Shown here: piece after piece, positions 60,051 through 64,000 of the stretch
Layout of the letters: each line of letters begins with the position of its first letter
How positions within the stretch are numbered: the first letter of the stretch is position 1
Assembly: GCA_030522415.1 (NCBI GenBank)
Contig: CM060118.1
Coordinates: 27,367,151-27,431,150 of the forward strand
Source: Channallabes apus
Taxonomy: Eukaryota > Chordata > Actinopteri > Siluriformes > Clariidae
Length of the DNA stretch: 64,000 nucleotides
Direction: 5' to 3'
The notes under the pieces: generated by a model
What the model was told of the DNA's origin: nothing
Databases searched by the model: none
Seen by the model: the letters and a program-made list of their open reading frames with translations, nothing else
Position numbers and translations under genes: made by a program

Positions 60051-60732
60051 CTATAAATCACCATAAACTAATAAACTATCAGTTTCAACCTGCTCCTAGT
60101 ATAATCTGATGTGATACTCGAACAGCCTCTGCCACTTGAGGACTCCCTGCCTCCCTCACCAATATTCTGCCTATTATAATAAACCTGAGGTTAGGTACCA
60201 AACAAAGTCTCATTAACAATATTAAATAAATCCCAGGAAGATTCCTTTCTCCTTACATTAATGCACTTCACCATAAGACATTGTACTTTCTTAATCTAAC
60301 CTTAACCTATATATAAAAAGTGTTTCAATAGAGTGTAGTCTGAGGTGCAGCTAATGCATGTGCGACAGGAAGTGGCATTGTATTTTGACATTCTGTTTAT
60401 TGTAAGTGTAAGCAGTTTGGAGTACACAACAGGCCTTCACGTCTCTACATTACACGCGACTTACTGTAAAGCAGACTGTCCACAAACACTGGTTAATCAT
60501 GCGTTATGGAGACCGATGGCAGAGCGGCGATTAATTCGTATTTGGAGGAAACGTCAAGGGCAAATGTGGTGAACTACCTGTGAGACATGTCCTCTAAACA
60601 CCTAGGTCAACATTTAAGTTTTTACAGAGTACTTTAAGAGCTGAGCGAAGTCGAAAGAACAACAGTGTGTAGTCGTCACTGTCAGGGTTGAGGCTAAGTG
60701 CAGAATGGTGCAGAGATAGCATACACATTACT

Positions 60733-60758
60733 CACACACACACACGCGCGCGCGCGCA
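60733..60758. repeat. (CA)n(CG)n alternating tract
   Basis: CACACACACACACGCGCGCG...: an uninterrupted alternating pyrimidine-purine run with a CG half, a sequence type that favours Z-DNA. It lies about 270 bases inside mavs intron 1. Confidence 0.85.
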
Positions 60759-61030
60759 TGTCGCAGATCACAGAATAGGACGGGTATAGAGGCTATCGAT
60801 CGCCATTCATTTAATTTTGGCCAAGTTTATAAAAATATATATATATTTTTTAATATAAAACGGTCTTCACATGGATGTGTTTGTTTTGCTGTACATAATT
60901 AATGCTTTACACCAAACGGCTCCACTGGGCATGGCTTTTGAAATAAGATTCTAGACGCTGAATCAAAATGAGCAAAGAAGCTCTGTACTGTATATAGAGG
61001 TGATGTAAGTGCAGAGAAGCTTTAACATAC

Positions 61031-61110
61031 CTTCAGACCGAGACGAAGAGGAACTTCTGTACAAGTCGGACGTGACTTTCAGACCGCGGCTTGTCTTCCG
61101 CAAAGGCAAG
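61031..61110 (-). other. mavs: mavs non-coding first exon (5' UTR)
   Basis: On the minus strand the sequence CTGAAG|gtatgttaaa gives a strong donor at 61031, in phase with nothing coding. The acceptor of the coding-start exon is at 58457 (ttcttacag). The upstream end is estimated from the GC-rich stretch and the promoter elements just above it. Confidence 0.55.
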
Positions 61111-61115
61111 TTAAA

Positions 61116-61151
61116 GCCCCGCCTACAGCAGCGCTGCCTCATGCTGATTGG
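61116..61151 (-). promoter_or_regulatory. GC box and CCAAT box of the mavs promoter
   Basis: GCCCCGCC (61116-61123) is an Sp1-type GC box. ATTGG inside ctgattgg (61144-61151) reads CCAAT on the mavs strand. Both lie just upstream of the inferred first exon. No TATA box is seen. Confidence 0.45.
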
Positions 61152-61470
61152 TGTTCAAAGGTGAACCGACGACAAATCACTCAGCACTTTATTATGAGCC
61201 CCATTTGCAGCAATTACAAAATAAAACCTTGTGTGAATTACCTCCCGAAGTGTCAATAATTTTAAGCTGCACTAACCCAAAGACAATTAATAAAATAATT
61301 ACTTGAGTGTGTTGGACCCCGCGACCCTGAATACAGGATAATTCGGTATAGAAGATGAGTGAGTGTGTTGGACTAAACGACACCTTAAATGACACTTTCA
61401 AACTTCCATTTATTTTTCACTAGAAACCCTTAAGAATCTGCTGTTCAGCATGTAATAACGCCGACTCGGC
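61152..61470. other. Space between mavs and the retrotransposon
   Basis: AT-rich, with a short family B fragment (accctgaatacaggataatt at about 61323). No gene is seen. Confidence 0.4.
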
Positions 61471-61476
61471 CGCAGT

Positions 61477-64000
61477 TGTCATGTTTCTCTCCTTCTGTAT
61501 GAAGCATACACACACGGAAACGCAAGTGCAGGAAAATACAGTCTTTATTTGAGTGCTTTGCCTTCAAAGAAAACTTCTCAAAGACTCGTCACAGTAATTA
61601 TTTAGGAACCAGGCGTTCACTACGCCGTTAACCAGGCGCGGTCTGCAGGCGGCTTTAAACTAGACACCACTCTAAACAGAAAATGTCCTTCTTTCAGAAA
61701 TAAAACATAAATACAAAAACAAAACCTCTCTGTGCCTTCAGAGGATATTACGTGGCTGGCGAAGCTGTCCCGCTTCGCCTAACTGCGCCTGCAGATACCG
61801 CTTCAAACCTGGGGAGAGCAGAAAGACATACACATGTTAGCAATGGGTGATACAACGGTGACCAGACAGTGTGCTATGGGTTCGGCTGGGTTTAAGTAGG
61901 GAGGCAGGTGAGGTGTGCACAGGTGATCTGTGTTAATTAATTGTGGTGAGTAATGACATACGTGGACACACTAGGGGGAGACAAAGCCACGGCTCAGTAA
62001 TCCGGTGAGCCGGATCTTTCTCTCCGGGACTGAGGAGGCTCGGGCATGACACCACCCCCCCCCCCAGGACCGGCTACCTGAAGGGGAGGTGGGCGCTTCC
62101 CTCGTGTTACCAAAGGGGGGAGAGACCCACCGGCCTGATGGGATTGCCGGCGGGCGGGTCGACCCGGAGGGCGGGGTGCGGGGCGATCCGGCCGAACCCG
62201 GTGAAACTCAGCAATGAGTTCCGAGCTCAGGATGTCCTTAGCTGGCACCCAGCTGCGTTCCTCCGGCCCGTACCCCTCCCAGTCCACAAGATATTGAAGG
62301 GAGCCCCCCCGCCTTCGGGAGTCCAATAACTGTTGGACTCTGAACGCTGGAGCGCCCTCGATCTCCACAGCCCCGGGGAGCGAAGGGTCTATGACACCTC
62401 CGTCCAACGGTCCCCGCATCACTGGCCTGAGAAGAGAAACATGAAACACTGGGTTAATACGCATGTGTGGGGGTAATTTCAGTTTGAAGGAGACGGGGTT
62501 GACTTGGGAAATGATGGGAAAGGGACCGATAAACCGGGGGGAAAGCTTGCGACATGGGAGGTTGAGAGAGAGATCCTTTGTCGAGAGCCAAACCCGATCT
62601 CCTACCTGGAGCGGAGGACTTTCCCTTCGCCGCCTATCGGCGAAATGTTTGAACCGGCGAACTGCTTGGGAGATGTGGGCGTGAGCCCCCTCCCATACTT
62701 TTTCCGCTTTTTTGAACCACTCGTCCACCATGGGGATATTGGTGGGAGTGGCATCCCATGGACATAGCGGTGGCTGATATCCTAGCACACATTGGAACGG
62801 CGTTAGGCCGGTAGAAGAGTGTCGTAACGAATTTCGCGCATATTCCGCCCAAAATAAACAGTCTGCCCATTCGTGTTGTCGACTGCTACAATATGCACGT
62901 AGGAACCTCCCGAGGTCTTGAACAGTCCGCTCTGCCTGCCCATTAGACTCAGGGTGATAGCCTGAGGTTAGACTAACAGTAGTCCCCAATTTCTGGAAAA
63001 AAGCTTTCCAGAACTTAGCGATGAATTGGGGACCCCGATCTGAAACAATGTCCTCCGGGATACCATAGTAGCGAAACACTGTGTTGAATAAGGCATCAGT
63101 CACCTGGGCGGCGGTAGGGAGAGAGCAGAACGGGATAAAGCGGCAGCCCTTAGAGAAGCGATCTACCACTACCAAGACTGTCGTGTACCCTTTTGACACT
63201 GGCAAATCCGTGACAAAGTCCACCGCGAGGTGGGACCACGGTCTATTAGGTGTTGGTAAGGGCATTAATTTCCCAACTGGCAACCCTCGGGGACTTTTAG
63301 TGGCTGCACAAATAGCACAAGACGAAACGACTGTTTTCACTGTTTCGCGCATATTTGGCCACCAGAACTTTGGTTCCAGTAGTTGTAATGTTTTTGCCTC
63401 GCCGGGGTGTCCGGATGAGATATTAATGTGGGCGTCCCCCGTCACTCGTTCTCGTAGTGACTCCGGCACATAGGTTCGACCCGGGGGACAACCCGGCGGC
63501 ACGGGGTCGGACCGTGTCTCCCGGGCTATCTCCGTGTCGAAATCCCATGAGATCGGAGCCACCACGAGTGAAGGGGGAAGAATAGGCTCCGGTACCAATG
63601 GACGGTCCGGCGACGCAAAACAGCGGGACAGCGCATCCGCTTTCAGATTTTTCGAACCGGGGCGATATGTAATGTGAAAATCGAAACGAGTGAAAAACAG
63701 CGCCCAGCGGGCTTGACGGGGGTTAAGTCTTTTCGCTTGTTGGAGGTACTCAAGGTTCCGATGATCCGTTAGTACCATGAACGGATGTTCTGCTCCCTCC
63801 AACCAATGTCGCCACTCCTCTAACGCCGCTTTAATTGCGAGCAGTTCGCGATTACCGATATCATAATTGCATTCGGCTGGTGTCAGTTTCCTCGAGAAGA
63901 AAGCACAGGGGAATAATTTCTCTGGGTGGCCATGACGCTGTGACAGCACCGCCCCTAGTCCTACCTCCGACGCGTCGACCTCTACTACGAAGGGCTTACC
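61477..64000 (-). mobile_element. Ty3/gypsy LTR retrotransposon, 3' part (continues beyond window)
   Basis: It comprises the end of an intact pol frame plus downstream sequence that should include the 3' LTR. On the minus strand, aataaagactg near 61541-61548 is a plausible polyadenylation signal. TGTCATGTTTCTCT at 61477 (plus strand) is a possible LTR edge, since its complement ends ...CATGACA. The second LTR is outside the window, so LTR boundaries are unproven. Confidence 0.75.
61994..64000 (-). CDS. Ty3/gypsy Pol: RNase H, integrase, chromodomain (partial)
   Basis: The frame is open from the window edge to the stop at 61994-61996, 668 residues. It begins in the end of the reverse transcriptase/RNase H region ([44 protein letters not shown]). 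An integrase zinc region follows ([11 protein letters not shown] ... CAICAATK), then the catalytic core with Asp in [11 protein letters not shown], Asp in IVSDRGPQF and Glu in [17 protein letters not shown]-like block ([16 protein letters not shown]) precedes a chromodomain ([26 protein letters not shown]). Chromodomain, gypsy-type: a chromovirus retrotransposon. No internal stop or frameshift is seen, unlike every other transposon here. No envelope gene is visible. Confidence 0.92.
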   Translation of the reverse strand, partial: GKPFVVEVDASEVGLGAVLSQRHGHPEKLFPCAFFSRKLTPAECNYDIGNRELLAIKAALEEWRHWLEGAEHPFMVLTDHRNLEYLQQAKRLNPRQARWALFFTRFDFHITYRPGSKNLKADALSRCFASPDRPLVPEPILPPSLVVAPISWDFDTEIARETRSDPVPPGCPPGRTYVPESLRERVTGDAHINISSGHPGEAKTLQLLEPKFWWPNMRETVKTVVSSCAICAATKSPRGLPVGKLMPLPTPNRPWSHLAVDFVTDLPVSKGYTTVLVVVDRFSKGCRFIPFCSLPTAAQVTDALFNTVFRYYGIPEDIVSDRGPQFIAKFWKAFFQKLGTTVSLTSGYHPESNGQAERTVQDLGRFLRAYCSSRQHEWADCLFWAEYARNSLRHSSTGLTPFQCVLGYQPPLCPWDATPTNIPMVDEWFKKAEKVWEGAHAHISQAVRRFKHFADRRRRESPPLQVGDRVWLSTKDLSLNLPCRKLSPRFIGPFPIISQVNPVSFKLKLPPHMRINPVFHVSLLRPVMRGPLDGGVIDPSLPGAVEIEGAPAFRVQQLLDSRRRGGSLQYLVDWEGYGPEERSWVPAKDILSSELIAEFHRVRPDRPAPRPPGRPARRQSHQAGGSLPPLVTRGKRPPPLQVAGPGGGGGVMPEPPQSRRERSGSPDY

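Larger units (their letters stand above)
58458..61030. other. mavs intron 1
   Basis: Non-coding, about 2.6 kb. It holds a family B copy (59690-59780), a CA/G-run (59784-59812), a degraded repeat ending in cgcgttacacccaacagtg (about 59870-60050) and a CA/CG tract (60733-60758). No coding exon is seen. Confidence 0.55.

Overview
This window looks like a teleost fish nuclear chromosome segment. Genes are split by GT/AG introns, and the sequence between and within them is full of Tc1/mariner elements with TA target sites, hAT-type elements with 8-bp target duplications, L2/Rex1-like LINE tails and CA/GT microsatellites. One dispersed repeat family (a tail reading roughly 'gtacaggataagcgg...') recurs at least seven times. 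An otophysan, possibly a catfish, is my guess, but the sequence alone does not settle this.

Gene order, left to right: (1) the 3' part of an unrecognised gene coding for an RRM and a CCCH zinc finger (+, 242-4657, cut by the window edge); (2) a short, almost tailless type IV-like intermediate filament gene (+, 10640-12514); (3) mrps26 (+, 15275-17312); (4) htra2 (+, 19022-25417); (5) loxl3 (-, 26976-43171), tail to tail with htra2; (6) pank2 (-, 46798-50604); (7) mavs (-, 55261-58457, with a non-coding first exon near 61031); (8) a partial Ty3/gypsy chromodomain retrotransposon (-, 61994-64000, cut by the window edge). I reconstructed exons by hand; in each model every intron starts GT and ends AG (minus-strand genes read on their own strand) and all phases agree.

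HTRA2 and LOXL3 are neighbours on human 2p13, whereas MRPS26, PANK2 and MAVS lie on human 20p13, so the window joins two blocks that are separate in human. Functionally the cluster is rich in mitochondrial proteins: MRPS26 (small ribosomal subunit), HTRA2 (intermembrane-space protease), PANK2 (coenzyme A synthesis) and MAVS (outer-membrane antiviral adaptor). LOXL3 is a secreted amine oxidase that modifies matrix proteins.

The most interesting observation is in loxl3. Two consecutive exons (32962-33132 and 32582-32737) both encode the first half of SRCR domain 4. Both are phase 0/0 and open and keep the cysteines, and the second one's donor is followed directly by a CA repeat. This is the signature of a mutually exclusive exon pair. 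Other notable points are a decayed copy of htra2 exon 5 just beyond the loxl3 stop codon, a duplicated proline-rich block in MAVS, and a long GT microsatellite against the last pank2 splice acceptor.
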